A stretch of 46,588 nt of DNA from 62-47 sp049647485 (GCA_049647485.1 JBARXT010000139.1:1-46588); one strand, 5' to 3'. Positions 25,679-34,368 are shown, counted from the first letter of the stretch. A program made the numbers and translations. The notes: generated by a model not told the origin, from the letters alone.

Positions 25679-26665
25679 CTAATCTTCCGATGCGCGACGC
25701 AATGTCGAACGCACTTCATCCGGCGTTGTGTGTTCAGCGTCGGAGCGTGGCAGCGGCTGGCTTGCGCGCGCGCGATGGCGCTCGTCGTCGTGCAACAGCG
25801 GCCGGTACTTCGCGCGGGCAACCGGCATGGTCGCCCCGCGCCACGCGGCAAGCAGGACAAGCGCGGCGCGCTCGCTGATCCGATCGTAAAGCCGTGACAA
25901 CCGATAGACGGTCGCGACCGAGGCGCCGACCTCGGGATTGAGAAACAGCAGCACGCGCTGAAAAGCCGCGCTGCTCATACCCAGCGTTTTGAGCGCACAG
26001 GCCAGCGGTTCGCCGCCGCGATCGTCGATCACCTGCATGGCGACACGCGCAGGCAGGATCAGCGCGTCGGCGAGTTCGAGCGCGAAATTCTCGGTGTCGA
26101 CCGCGAACGCCGCCATCTCCAGAATCTGAATGGCACGCTCTGCGCGCGGTCCCGGAATCCGCGACGCGGTCTTCAGGGGTGCGTCGACGAGATGGAACAG
26201 GATCGCAGCGCGTTTGCCGGAATCGGCGGCGAAGAACATCTCGCTGATCTGCGCCGCATCGTTCGGCAACATCAGCAACGATGGCGTTGCGGATAGGGTC
26301 GCATTGGTCGCGGTTTCGGTTGCTTTCACCGCCCCGGGCTCGATCGGTGCGAGAGGACGCGCGCGCGACACGGGCCGCACGCTATCCTGCGGGCGAATGC
26401 CGAGCTGATTGGCAATGACAATCGGCGTTTGCGGGTAGATCGCGAGCCGTGCACGGACGACGGCCCGCGTTGCGTCGTCGACCTCATCGATCAGCCGGGA
26501 AGCCAGTTCGACGAATTGCCGCTCCTCGTCGCCGGTATGCGACGGCGCCTGCACATAAAGATCAGTCAACACCCGCAGCAAGGTCGGGCGGATATCGACA
26601 CCCTCGCGTTGCGAGAGCGTCATCAGGCCGTCGAGGCCGGAAAGCAGGGGAGGCGTTGTCGTCAT
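25679..26665 (-). CDS. DUF2336 domain protein
   Basis: A 328-residue, entirely helical protein with a HEAT-like pattern. Recognisable DUF2336 segments are VELASRLIDEVDDATRAVVR, YPQTPIVIANQLG and LELADALILPARVAMQVI. The family is alphaproteobacterial and of unknown function; some members sit near cell-cycle or surface genes. The upstream region, shared with the divergent small-protein gene, contains a perfect CtrA box. Confidence 0.85.
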   Translation of the reverse strand: MTTTPPLLSGLDGLMTLSQREGVDIRPTLLRVLTDLYVQAPSHTGDEERQFVELASRLIDEVDDATRAVVRARLAIYPQTPIVIANQLGIRPQDSVRPVSRARPLAPIEPGAVKATETATNATLSATPSLLMLPNDAAQISEMFFAADSGKRAAILFHLVDAPLKTASRIPGPRAERAIQILEMAAFAVDTENFALELADALILPARVAMQVIDDRGGEPLACALKTLGMSSAAFQRVLLFLNPEVGASVATVYRLSRLYDRISERAALVLLAAWRGATMPVARAKYRPLLHDDERHRARASQPLPRSDAEHTTPDEVRSTLRRASED

Positions 26666-26717
26666 ATTCGCGTGTACGCTGACTGGGGAACCTGATCCCG
26701 ACTCTAGCGTGTGGGCT

Positions 26718-26733
26718 TTAACGACCGGTTAAC
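26718..26733. promoter_or_regulatory. perfect CtrA box, palindromic
   Basis: TTAACGACCGGTTAAC matches TTAA-N7-TTAAC exactly and also reads as TTAA-N7-TTAA on the opposite strand, because the arms TTAAC and GTTAA are inverted. It lies between the divergent DUF2336 gene (start 26665) and the 67-residue protein gene (start 26795), so CtrA could act on both. CtrA is the cell-cycle master regulator of alphaproteobacteria. Confidence 0.65.
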
Positions 26734-26794
26734 CATGACTGCTCTTAATAACGAGACATGGCCAGCCTGTTCTGGTGGGCGGCAGGAGAGCGAA

Positions 26795-26998
26795 ATGGGC
26801 ATTGTTATTCAATTTCCAGTCGAAGCGACGATGCGCCGGCTTGATTCGGTTCCGGAGATCGCCCGAGCCGAGATGACGGGTGACGTGCTGATCCTTCCGG
26901 TGGTTCGCATCGAGCGCGAAGCGGATGAAACCAACGGAAACAGCCCGGACGAGGGAACAGCGGCGGGCCGCCGCCGTCGCCGTCGCGCACGGTCCTGA
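26795..26998 (+). CDS. small conserved hypothetical protein
   Basis: A 67-residue protein beginning MGIVIQFPVEATMRRLDSVP and ending in a run of seven arginines broken only by an alanine (RRRRRRARS). The start is fixed by GGAGAG six bases upstream of ATG 26795; the open frame to 26711 runs through the CtrA box and is rejected. The Arg tail suggests nucleic-acid or phosphate binding, but no family is recognised. A lipoprotein gene follows 18 bp later, probably in the same transcript. Confidence 0.7.
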   Translation: MGIVIQFPVEATMRRLDSVPEIARAEMTGDVLILPVVRIEREADETNGNSPDEGTAAGRRRRRRARS

Positions 26999-27016
26999 TA
27001 TCGTCAGGTCATTTCC

Positions 27017-27772
27017 ATGGCACGATCGTTGTCGCGCTTGCAGGCAACCGCTTTGTCGTTGCTGTGTCTCGCGATCGGATTGGGTGGTTGCAGCGGCGGC
27101 GATTTCGGCCGCGCGCGTCCGGATGTGCGCAACGACGACATGCATCGCTGGATCGGCGTCGAGGCGACTGGAAGCGTCGGCCTGCCGGCGTCGCAATTCC
27201 AGCTCAACGATAACGAACGGCAATTGCGCGATCTGGCCTATCCGCTGATCGAGCCGCCGCATTCGCGCCCCGCGAAAAGAACGGTGGTCGGCGACTACAA
27301 ACCGATGCCGTCGCCCTGGCGCGAGAAGGTCGTCTTCGATCGCACCGCTTATGGGAAGCTGTTGCTCGACGAGCCGCATCGCTCGCACGCGTCGCGCTAC
27401 GCGCAGTTGATGGACGATGTTCGCAACGATCTGACGCGCTTCGATTCTTTTTTCCCGGTGGCCGATCGCGTCATCAGTCTCGATCGGAAGCGGCACGCCA
27501 GCCTGAAATACATTTCCGAGTTGTCGCCGGCAGAACGCGCGGATGCGATGTCGCGCATGGAAGAGAACATACTGATCGTGCAGTGGGTACAGCAGTGCCT
27601 GCAACAGCGGATTTCATCCTATCGCTGGGCGCTGGAGCGACTGGTGATTCACGCTCCCGATGGCGCGGCGGCGGATGCGGATCGTCTGATCAAGCATCTA
27701 GCGGCGCAGGCGTCCAACGTCGCCATCGCGACGCCACCGGTGCCGGGCCGTGTGCTGAGCACGCGGGGCTGA
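27017..27772 (+). CDS. putative lipoprotein, conserved hypothetical
   Basis: A 251-residue protein with a signal peptide (LSLLCLAIGLGGC) whose LGGC suits a lipobox with Cys25. Ser26 follows, so outer-membrane sorting would be expected under the +2 rule. The mature part is helical, with conserved-looking blocks NDNERQLRDLAYPLIEPP and HASRYAQLMDDVRNDLTRFD. No named domain is recognised. It lies downstream of the small Arg-tailed gene, possibly under the same CtrA-box promoter. Confidence 0.75.
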   Translation: MARSLSRLQATALSLLCLAIGLGGCSGGDFGRARPDVRNDDMHRWIGVEATGSVGLPASQFQLNDNERQLRDLAYPLIEPPHSRPAKRTVVGDYKPMPSPWREKVVFDRTAYGKLLLDEPHRSHASRYAQLMDDVRNDLTRFDSFFPVADRVISLDRKRHASLKYISELSPAERADAMSRMEENILIVQWVQQCLQQRISSYRWALERLVIHAPDGAAADADRLIKHLAAQASNVAIATPPVPGRVLSTRG

Positions 27773-27814
27773 CGAGGCTTGCGCAATAGATACTCAATCG
27801 GCAAGCAACGTCGT

Positions 27815-28402
27815 TCAGCGCCGTGCGCGTGGCGCGTCGCCCGGTTTGGGGGTCGCCTCCGTCTGCACCTTGCAACTGGCGGCGGCAAGCGAAGCTTCGG
27901 CCTGCGCCATCAGGCCGGTGTCTGCCGCAAGGGCCTTGAGCACGATGAGGCCCGTCGGCGTCGGCGAATCCACGATCAGTCGGTCCGCCGCGGTGATTTC
28001 CTCGTCTTCCGGCAATGCAGCGTGTTGGGCGTCGGTCATCAGATCCAGTTCGATGACCTTGCGTCCGGCGGAGCGATCGTTGATGGCGTAATAAGCGACG
28101 TCGCGATCGGTATAGAACGACACCGACGTATAAGCGTGGCTGACCGGCACCGCGAGCTTGATCGGGCCGTCCGACAGATCGTAGCGGCAGATCGCCGTGG
28201 CGAAGGCCGGATCCATGAAGGGGATCGGCGCATTGCCTGGCGCGGCGACCGGAAGCGCCTTGACCGCATTGACAGGCGTAATCCGTTCAAGCCGTGAATA
28301 TGCATCCTGCGAGGCAATGCGCGGCAATGCCAGCACGCTGACCAGATGCACGAGGGCGCCGAGCAGCAGTCCTGCGAGAAGTGTTGCAAGCCACCGGATC
28401 AT
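27815..28402 (-). CDS. DUF1254-type membrane-anchored protein
   Basis: A 195-residue protein with one N-terminal membrane helix (WLATLLAGLLLGALVHLVSVL) and a domain containing PFMDPAFATAICRYDLSDGP and SHAYTSVSFYTDRDVAYYAIND, as in DUF1254. DUF1254 and DUF1214 usually occur together, fused or adjacent, and their biochemical role is unknown. Its ATG (28402) overlaps the TGA of the upstream DUF1214 gene as ATGA, so the two products are probably made in equal amounts and work together. Confidence 0.85.
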   Translation of the reverse strand: MIRWLATLLAGLLLGALVHLVSVLALPRIASQDAYSRLERITPVNAVKALPVAAPGNAPIPFMDPAFATAICRYDLSDGPIKLAVPVSHAYTSVSFYTDRDVAYYAINDRSAGRKVIELDLMTDAQHAALPEDEEITAADRLIVDSPTPTGLIVLKALAADTGLMAQAEASLAAASCKVQTEATPKPGDAPRARR

Positions 28403-28977
28403 GAGCAGCCCGCCGTGGCGATGGTCGGCATCGGCGCGTCGCGTTGCGTTCGCGTGGCGATGCCCACCGGCGTATCGTAAAGCCGCAACATGAGCTGATA
28501 TCGTTCGATGCCGCCGGTCGGCAGCCAGTTTCCGGAGCGCGCGCGCGAGGCCAGACGAATGGCGAAAGAGCCGTCTGCGTTGCGGACGATCTCCTCGCTG
28601 GTGAAGCCGTAGCGCTGGACCGCGTTCGCGACGAGATGACCCTTGGTGTCGTATAAAGTCAGCGTCCAGAATCGCGCGGGCGGTGTGACACCGCTGACTG
28701 TGATGTCGCAACGACCGTCGAGCGGGCGTTTGTTGTCATCGGTGGTGGCGATGAAAGCGATGCCGTCGCCGGTGCCGAGCGGCAGCTCGCCGCTGCGAAC
28801 GATCGTCGCGCGCGTGTAGGGATTGATTTCCGTGGTGCCGATACGCGGACGTGCGGTCCAGGCGCCGATGGTCAGCGTCCCGAGATCGGTGCCGCGCGTC
28901 GCCGTCACCCATGTCGCGCCGAGCCCGACCACGGTTGCGAGAACGAGAATCAATAACGTCGTCAGGATCAGCCGCAC
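28399..28977 (-). CDS. DUF1214 membrane-anchored protein
   Basis: A 192-residue protein with an N-terminal helix (LILTTLLILVLATVVGLGA) and the DUF1214 core: ARFWTLTLYDTKGHLVAN followed by AIRLASRARSGNWLPTGG. It is the first gene of the coupled DUF1214-DUF1254 pair and lies 40 bp after the PBP1A stop on the same strand, so it may be read from the PBP1A transcript. Both proteins should sit in the inner membrane facing the periplasm, where a role in envelope maintenance is possible but unproven. Confidence 0.87.
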   Translation of the reverse strand: MRLILTTLLILVLATVVGLGATWVTATRGTDLGTLTIGAWTARPRIGTTEINPYTRATIVRSGELPLGTGDGIAFIATTDDNKRPLDGRCDITVSGVTPPARFWTLTLYDTKGHLVANAVQRYGFTSEEIVRNADGSFAIRLASRARSGNWLPTGGIERYQLMLRLYDTPVGIATRTQRDAPMPTIATAGCS

Positions 28978-29017
28978 GTCTGGACCGTTATCATTGTTAT
29001 GGCGCCAAACGGTTTCA

Positions 29018-31417
29018 TCAGTTCTTACGGGTCGTGGTCGGGCTGAGGTTTGTCGATGGTTTCACGGACGCGCTGTTGCTTGCCGGGGAGGCGGATCCGG
29101 TGGTGATCGGGTCAGTCGGTGTGAGCGATGACGTTTTGCCTATGGTCTTGCCCGCTTCGTCCAGCATCTTCTCGATACGAACCAGAATGTCCGCGCCGTG
29201 CCGGGTGAGGATCGGAGGTGGGCCGAACCTTGCGTCGTCGTCGAGGGCCGCAAGTGCGGCGGCGTTCGCCGCCGAAGGCTTGGCCGGCACTTCGATTCCG
29301 GCGATGGTCTTGATCTCGACGCCCTGATGCGCCGCGACCATGATGTCGTGCCAGGTCTGCGCGGGCAATGAGCCGCCGGTCATGCGATTGGTCGGCGAGT
29401 AGTCGTCGTTGCCGTACCACACCGCGCAAGTGAAGTTGCCAGTGTAGCCGACGAACCATGCATCGCGATAATTGTTCGTGGTGCCGGTCTTGCCCGCGGT
29501 CGGGATGCCGTCGAGCGCGGCGCGCCGTGCGGTGCCTTCGCTGACGACATGACTCATCATGCCCGCCATGTCGGCGGCGACCGATGCGGGAATGATCTGG
29601 CGCGGCTGCGGTCCGTCGCGATCCCAGCGCCAGACGAGGTCTCCCGCGCCGGTACGAACTTCGAGGATCGCATGCGGCGTCACCGCTTTGCCCTTGTTGG
29701 GGAAGGCGGCATAGGCGACGGCATGTTCGAGTACGTTGACTTCATCGGCACCGATCGGCAGCGACGGCGTATCCGGCAGCGGCGTGACAATGCCAAACCG
29801 GCGCGCCACTTCGATGATCTTGGCGCGGCCGGCCTTGGGACCGGCCTTGCCGCCGAGCGCGATCGAGAGTTTCACCGGCACGACATTGATCGAACGCGTC
29901 AAAGCCTGCGTCAGCGTCACCGTGCCGGAATAGGAGTGGCCGTAATTCTGGGGGCACCAGTTGCCGATGCATACAGGGCCGTCCACGATGGTGGATGTGG
30001 GCTTGAAGCCGTTGAGCAGCGCGGTCGTGTAAACATACGGCTTGAAGGACGAGCCGGGCTGACGCATTGCGTCCACCGCGCGGTTGAACTGGCTGGCGCC
30101 GTAATCGCGGCCGCCGACCATCGCGCGCACGCCCCCGTCGAGATCGGCAACGACGGTTGCGGCTTGCGTCGCGTGATAGTCACGGCCGAACTGACGCAAC
30201 TGGTTTTCGATCGCGGCTTCGGCGGCGTGCTGCACGTTCATGTCGATCGTGGCGCGGACCACGAAGACGCGCTCGGTGTAGGATTTCGGGAAAGTCTCGA
30301 CCACCTTGCGCATCTCGTCGAAGGCCCAGTCGAGATAGTAGTTCGGCGAGTTTTCGTCGCGGCGATCGACGGCGGTGGCCGGATTGCGCCGCGCGCCGAA
30401 CACCTGACCTTCGGTCATGAAGCCGGCTTCGACCATATTGTCGAGAACGACGTTGGCACGCGCGCGGGCGGCCGGCAGGTTGATGTGCGGCGCATATTTC
30501 GTCGGCGCCTTGAACAGGCCGGCGAGCATCGCGGCTTCCGCGAGGTTGATGTCGCGCACCGACTTGTTGAAATAGAAGTGCGCCGCGCCGTCGACGCCGA
30601 ATGTGCCGCCGCCCATGTAGGCGCGGTCGAGATAAAGTTTCAGAATTTCGTTCTTGGTCAGCCGCGTCTCGAGCCAGATCGCGAGAAAGGCTTCGTTGAC
30701 CTTGCGCTCGATGGTGCGCTCGTTGCTCAGAAACAGATTCTTCGCGAGTTGCTGCGTGATCGACGATCCGCCTTGGCGCACGCCGCCGGCTTGCGCGTTG
30801 GTCACCAGCGCGCGGAAGGTGCCGGCGACATCGATGCCGAAGTGATCGTAGAAGCGGCGATCCTCGGTGGCGAGTGTGGCCTTGATCAGGTTGTCGGGAA
30901 AGTCTTCGAGCGGAATCGCATCATTGTGCTTGATGCCGCGGCTGCCGATCGGATTGCCGTAGCGATCGAGAAACGTCACCGCGAGATCGGATTTCTTCAG
31001 CCAGTTGTCGTCGGCGGTTTCGCGAAACGCCGGCACCGCGAGCGCAAGTAACAGGATCAGACCGGCCAATCCGATCGTTGCGGCTTCCGATAACGGCTCG
31101 ATGAAGATCCAGCGCTTCCAGCGGCCGACATAGAAGCGATCCATGAAGGCGGAGTAACGCTCGTAGAATTCGCGCGTGGCGGCGCCCGACGAGAATACGG
31201 TGGAGTCGATGCGCGCATCGAAGTCCAGCAGGAAATGCCGGATTCGTTGCTTCCAATCACTTGGTAACAGTTGGCGCACCGGGACCCTTGACCACTTCGG
31301 CGTTCGAACGCCCAGCCCGAGCGCTCTCGAAAACGTCGTCCGGGAATCTTGCGGCAATCCCGTGGCGCTTTTGCGTCCGGATTGGCGCGGGCCATCTTCT
31401 AACCGAGTGCGGGCCAT
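29018..31417 (-). CDS. penicillin-binding protein 1A
   Basis: A 799-residue bifunctional peptidoglycan synthase of the periplasm. Order: a cytoplasmic N-terminus of about 100 residues, a membrane helix at about 110-131, then the GT51 glycosyltransferase with ATEDRRFYDHFGID (catalytic Glu185), QGGSSITQQLAKN and KNEILKLYLDRAYMGGG. The transpeptidase has S456-S-F-K459, S509-I-N511 and K643-T-G645. A Ser/Thr/Pro-rich tail ends the protein. The long cytoplasmic N-terminus lacks a good ribosome-binding site at ATG 31417, so the true start could be downstream. DUF1214/DUF1254 genes follow on the same strand. Confidence 0.95.
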   Translation of the reverse strand: MARTRLEDGPRQSGRKSATGLPQDSRTTFSRALGLGVRTPKWSRVPVRQLLPSDWKQRIRHFLLDFDARIDSTVFSSGAATREFYERYSAFMDRFYVGRWKRWIFIEPLSEAATIGLAGLILLLALAVPAFRETADDNWLKKSDLAVTFLDRYGNPIGSRGIKHNDAIPLEDFPDNLIKATLATEDRRFYDHFGIDVAGTFRALVTNAQAGGVRQGGSSITQQLAKNLFLSNERTIERKVNEAFLAIWLETRLTKNEILKLYLDRAYMGGGTFGVDGAAHFYFNKSVRDINLAEAAMLAGLFKAPTKYAPHINLPAARARANVVLDNMVEAGFMTEGQVFGARRNPATAVDRRDENSPNYYLDWAFDEMRKVVETFPKSYTERVFVVRATIDMNVQHAAEAAIENQLRQFGRDYHATQAATVVADLDGGVRAMVGGRDYGASQFNRAVDAMRQPGSSFKPYVYTTALLNGFKPTSTIVDGPVCIGNWCPQNYGHSYSGTVTLTQALTRSINVVPVKLSIALGGKAGPKAGRAKIIEVARRFGIVTPLPDTPSLPIGADEVNVLEHAVAYAAFPNKGKAVTPHAILEVRTGAGDLVWRWDRDGPQPRQIIPASVAADMAGMMSHVVSEGTARRAALDGIPTAGKTGTTNNYRDAWFVGYTGNFTCAVWYGNDDYSPTNRMTGGSLPAQTWHDIMVAAHQGVEIKTIAGIEVPAKPSAANAAALAALDDDARFGPPPILTRHGADILVRIEKMLDEAGKTIGKTSSLTPTDPITTGSASPASNSASVKPSTNLSPTTTRKN

Positions 31418-31572
31418 AAACCAATGGCGTCGTTGAGTTTTCCGCCGGTACGGCTAACGGCCGGGCCGGGTTTGCCGGCAAACGGGATGTCATCTCCCGC
31501 GGTGTCGCTTGCGTGGTGGGTCCCGCTACCCCTACATCGTGTCCAGATTCCTGCTTTGGGCTTTTTGAACGA

Positions 31573-32085
31573 ATGACGCGCCGCTTGCCAAAGCCTTCCG
31601 CTCAGGAAGGTTTCTTCTGGAAAACCAAGACGTTGGAAGAGATGTCCAGCGCCGAATGGGAAAGCCTGTGCGACGGCTGCGCGCGCTGCTGCCTGGAAAA
31701 GCTCGAGGACGAGGACACCGGCAAGATCTATTTCACCCATGTCTCCTGCAAATTGCTCGATGCCGGAACCTGTGGCTGCAAGGACTATGCGAATCGCTCG
31801 GCCAAGGTGGCGGACTGCGTCCGGTTGACGCCGGAAAATGTCCGGACCCTGAACTGGCTGCCGCCAAGCTGCGCCTACAAGCTGGTGGCGGAGGGGCGGG
31901 ACCTCTACTGGTGGCACCCGCTGATCTCCGGTGACCCGAACACCGTGCACGAAGCCGGGGTGTCGGTGCGCGGCCGCGTCTTCGGCACCGAGGACGACGT
32001 TCCGGATTCGGAACTGGAAGATCACATCGTGCGCTGGCCGGCGCTGTTGCCCAGGCGCGCGCGATTGAAGAAGCGGCCGGCTTGA
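31573..32085 (+). CDS. YcgN-type cysteine-cluster protein (UPF0260)
   Basis: A 170-residue protein of the YkgJ/YcgN family, with the metal-binding cluster CDGCARCC (Cys33, 36, 39, 40) and further cysteines in SCKLLDAGTCGCKDY and ADCVRL. The cluster is thought to bind zinc or an Fe-S centre; the function of UPF0260 proteins is not known. The start ATG 31573 gives the usual family beginning (EGFFWKTKTLEEM). The gene is divergent from PBP1A. Confidence 0.92.
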   Translation: MTRRLPKPSAQEGFFWKTKTLEEMSSAEWESLCDGCARCCLEKLEDEDTGKIYFTHVSCKLLDAGTCGCKDYANRSAKVADCVRLTPENVRTLNWLPPSCAYKLVAEGRDLYWWHPLISGDPNTVHEAGVSVRGRVFGTEDDVPDSELEDHIVRWPALLPRRARLKKRPA

Positions 32086-32192
32086 TTTCCGCGCGCGGAT
32101 TGATCCCCGCTGACGTCTCGAATCTCACGCTGCCGTCATTGCGTATGCATCGCCGCGCGCCACCCATGCGCGGGACCCCATGGGCGGATCAC

Positions 32193-32208
32193 CCTTAACA
32201 CGTTAAGG
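32193..32208. promoter_or_regulatory. 16-bp palindrome overlapping the ribosome-binding site
   Basis: CCTTAAC (32193-32199) and GTTAAGG (32202-32208) are perfect arms separated by AC. The right arm overlaps the Shine-Dalgarno AAGGAG (32205-32210) of the leader ORF ahead of the efflux pump. A 2-base loop makes an RNA hairpin unlikely; a dimeric repressor site fits better. No regulator gene lies next to it. Confidence 0.5.
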
Positions 32209-32217
32209 AGATGCCGC

Positions 32218-32253
32218 GTGACCGCAATGGCGCCTTTCAGCAAACAGCGATGA
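32218..32253 (+). CDS. putative 11-codon leader peptide of the efflux gene
   Basis: GTG 32218 follows AAGGAG with an ideal 7-base spacing and opens a short frame encoding VTAMAPFSKQR. Its TGA (32251-32253) overlaps the ATG 32250 of the transporter as ATGA. The transporter's own ATG has no Shine-Dalgarno, whereas the leader start does. This is the layout expected of translational coupling or attenuation, as known for some drug-inducible resistance genes. It is an inference from spacing only; a single 36-base frame can arise by chance. Confidence 0.45.
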   Translation: MTAMAPFSKQR

Positions 32254-33842
32254 GCAGGTTCGAACCGCAGAACGATGGATCGGGCGAGGTGCAATCCTTG
32301 TCCGCCGCCGAGGCACGGCGGCTGACCGACGAGGTGATCGAACTCGACGGCGCGCCGCCGCTCGCGCCTGGCGATGCGCTGACGCAAGGCGAGGTGCGCA
32401 CCATCCTGATGAGCCTGATGCTGACGATGTTCCTGGCCGCGCTCGACCAGACCATCGTGGCGACGGCGCTGCCGACCATCGGCGCGCAATTCCGCGACGC
32501 GGCCAACCTGTCTTGGATCATCACCGCTTATCTGCTGGCCTCGACCGCGGTTGCGCCGGTGTTCGGCACGCTCAGCGACATCTACGGCCGCAAGGCGATG
32601 ATCGTGCTGGCGCTCAGCCTGTTCATCGCCGGGTCGGTGATGTGCGCGCTTGCGCCGAACATGACGGTGCTGATTATCGCGCGCGGCGTGCAGGGGCTCG
32701 GCGGCGGCGGCATCATGCCGATCGTGCAGACCATCATTTCCGACGTGGTGACGCCGCGTGAACGCGGCCGCTATCAATCCTATTTCAGCGGCGTGTGGGT
32801 GGCGGCGGGTATCGGCGGCCCGGTGCTCGGCGGCGTCTTCGCCGAACATCTGCACTGGTCGCTGATCTTCTGGATCAACGTGCCGCTGGCAGCGGCCGGA
32901 CTCGGCCTGCTGCTGCCGCGCATGAAGCGCATCCCGGTATTCCATCGCCGCCGCAAGGTCGATTGGCTCGGCGGCGTCATGTTGATGGCCGGCGCGGTGA
33001 TCTTCACGCTGCTCTTGACCTGGGGCGGCACGCGGCTGGCGTGGTCGTCGCCCGAGGCGCTGGCGATGCTCGGCGCCACAATCCTGCTGTCGGTGGGCTT
33101 CGTCTGGCACGCCGGACGGATCGACGAGCCGTTCGTGCCGCTGCCGCTGCTCGGCGGCAACGTGGTGCCGTTCGGTATTCTTGCCGGCGGTTGCGCGGTC
33201 GGCGCCATCGTCGGGCTGACGGTGCATCTGCCGATCTATTACCTTGTGGTCTATGGCCTGAGCGCCAGCGAAGCCGGGCTCGCGCTGATCCCGCTGGTCG
33301 CGGTCTCGGTGCTGGGCGCATGGACCGCCGGGCGCGTGATGGCGACCTTGCCGCGCTACAAGTACGTGGCGATCCTCGGCACCGGCACCGCTGTCGCGAC
33401 CGGGCTGCTGATGATGTTCGTCACGCTGCCGCTTTGGGCGATGCTGAGCGTGCTCTCGGTGTTCGCCTTCGGGCTCGGCACCACGTTTCCGGTCAGCGTC
33501 GTCTCGATCCAGAACGCGGTGGCGCGGCCGAAGGTCGGCACCGTCACCGGCGCGATGAATTTCTTCCGCGCGCTGATGGCGTCCTTCGCCGTGGCGGCGA
33601 TGACCGCACTGCTGCTGATGGCGCTGGGGCCGATCGGCGCGGTGCCGTCGGATGCCGCCGGGCATGGCATCGCCGCCGATGCCTTCCACCACGCAACCGC
33701 AGCGCAGATGATCGCCGCCTTCCGTTACGTCTTTGGCGCGGCGGTGGCGCTTCTGGGCGTTTCCTTCACCTGCATGCTGCTGATGGAGGAGCGGCCATTG
33801 GCCGGCCCCGCCACCCCGCCGCCGGTGGAGATGGCGGAGTAG
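32250..33842 (+). CDS. DHA2-type (14-TM) MFS multidrug transporter
   Basis: A 530-residue proton-driven exporter of the EmrB/QacA group. It shows FLAALDQTIVATALPTI in helix 1, motif A GTLSDIYGRKAM, RGVQGLGGGGIMPI, and motif C in GVWVAAGIGGPVLGG. Helix spacing and length fit 14 membrane segments. A cytoplasmic N-terminal segment of about 45 residues precedes helix 1. Two starts are possible: ATG 32211, which sits directly against the Shine-Dalgarno, and ATG 32250, coupled to a leader ORF; I prefer the second. No membrane-fusion partner lies beside it. Substrate unknown. Confidence 0.92.
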   Translation: MSRFEPQNDGSGEVQSLSAAEARRLTDEVIELDGAPPLAPGDALTQGEVRTILMSLMLTMFLAALDQTIVATALPTIGAQFRDAANLSWIITAYLLASTAVAPVFGTLSDIYGRKAMIVLALSLFIAGSVMCALAPNMTVLIIARGVQGLGGGGIMPIVQTIISDVVTPRERGRYQSYFSGVWVAAGIGGPVLGGVFAEHLHWSLIFWINVPLAAAGLGLLLPRMKRIPVFHRRRKVDWLGGVMLMAGAVIFTLLLTWGGTRLAWSSPEALAMLGATILLSVGFVWHAGRIDEPFVPLPLLGGNVVPFGILAGGCAVGAIVGLTVHLPIYYLVVYGLSASEAGLALIPLVAVSVLGAWTAGRVMATLPRYKYVAILGTGTAVATGLLMMFVTLPLWAMLSVLSVFAFGLGTTFPVSVVSIQNAVARPKVGTVTGAMNFFRALMASFAVAAMTALLLMALGPIGAVPSDAAGHGIAADAFHHATAAQMIAAFRYVFGAAVALLGVSFTCMLLMEERPLAGPATPPPVEMAE

Positions 33843-34007
33843 GGACGGGCGCGCCAAGCCGATTGCACCCGGCGGGATTGGATCGCATTTGATCGATCCT
33901 TCTGCGGGCGCGTTAGCAGGGTCGCAATCTTTTGCCGCTAGCCTCCATCGGCTTTCGCGCGCCCGCCTGCCGGTGGGCCGGCATGAACCCGATCTCAGGA
34001 GAGTCCC

Positions 34008-34184
34008 GTGCGGGCTACACTCAGGCGATTTGTCCGCGATCAGTCCGGCGCCACGGCGATCGAATACGCAATGATCGCCGGTGGAATTGCCATAGTGATT
34101 GCCGCCGCCGTCCAGGCGCTCGGCAGCACGACCGCCGGGAAGTATCAGTCCGTGCAGGACGCCCTGCAGCAGCAAGGGCAGTGA
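34008..34184 (+). CDS. Flp/Fap-type pilin
   Basis: A 58-residue type IVb pilin starting with GTG and preceded by AGGAGAG. It has a short basic leader (RATLRRFVRDQSG), then the prepilin cleavage context ATAIEYAMIAGGIAIVIAAA with the conserved Glu five residues after the Gly, as in Flp pilins. The C-terminus is LGSTTAGKYQSVQDAL, also typical. No tad/cpa assembly genes are nearby, so it is an orphan pilin that would need machinery encoded elsewhere. Confidence 0.92.
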   Translation: MRATLRRFVRDQSGATAIEYAMIAGGIAIVIAAAVQALGSTTAGKYQSVQDALQQQGQ

Positions 34185-34221
34185 CGCTTCGGCGCCCGAA
34201 GCATTTCTAGGAATTTATACC

Positions 34222-34250
34222 TTGACAGCGTCACGCTGCTCGGGTAAGGT
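34222..34250 (+). promoter_or_regulatory. sigma-70-like promoter
   Basis: TTGACA (34222-34227), a 17-base spacer and TAAGGT (34245-34250). It lies about 190 bp upstream of the 50-residue membrane protein gene, 146 bp before the EcfG-type -35 element, and could serve that gene as a second promoter. Confidence 0.5.
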
Positions 34251-34368
34251 CACGCCATGCTCCACAATTGGGTTTGACGGACACGGCCCGCGCGGCGTCG
34301 AAGCGTCGCCGCTGTGTTCCATACAATTTACGCGGCATTTGCGCGCGTGGCCTTTAACTTATTGAACC

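Noticed and set aside
26688..26712. GGAAC-N16-CGTG resembling an EcfG promoter near the CtrA box
   Set aside because: The last base of the -10 differs from CGTT and the distance to the next start (about 84 bases) is unremarkable; too weak to call.
29549..31051. A 500-codon open frame on the plus strand
   Set aside because: It mirrors PBP1A in the opposite direction, with repetitive Val/Asp/Arg composition and no recognisable family.
32136..34175. A 679-codon open frame on the minus strand
   Set aside because: It lies antisense to the efflux transporter, has His/Arg/Gln-rich low-complexity composition and no domain: a shadow of GC-rich codon use.
34257..34277. A six-codon frame MLHNWV right after the sigma-70-like promoter
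   Set aside because: Its ATG would coincide with the transcript start, it has no leader, and it is too short to distinguish from chance.
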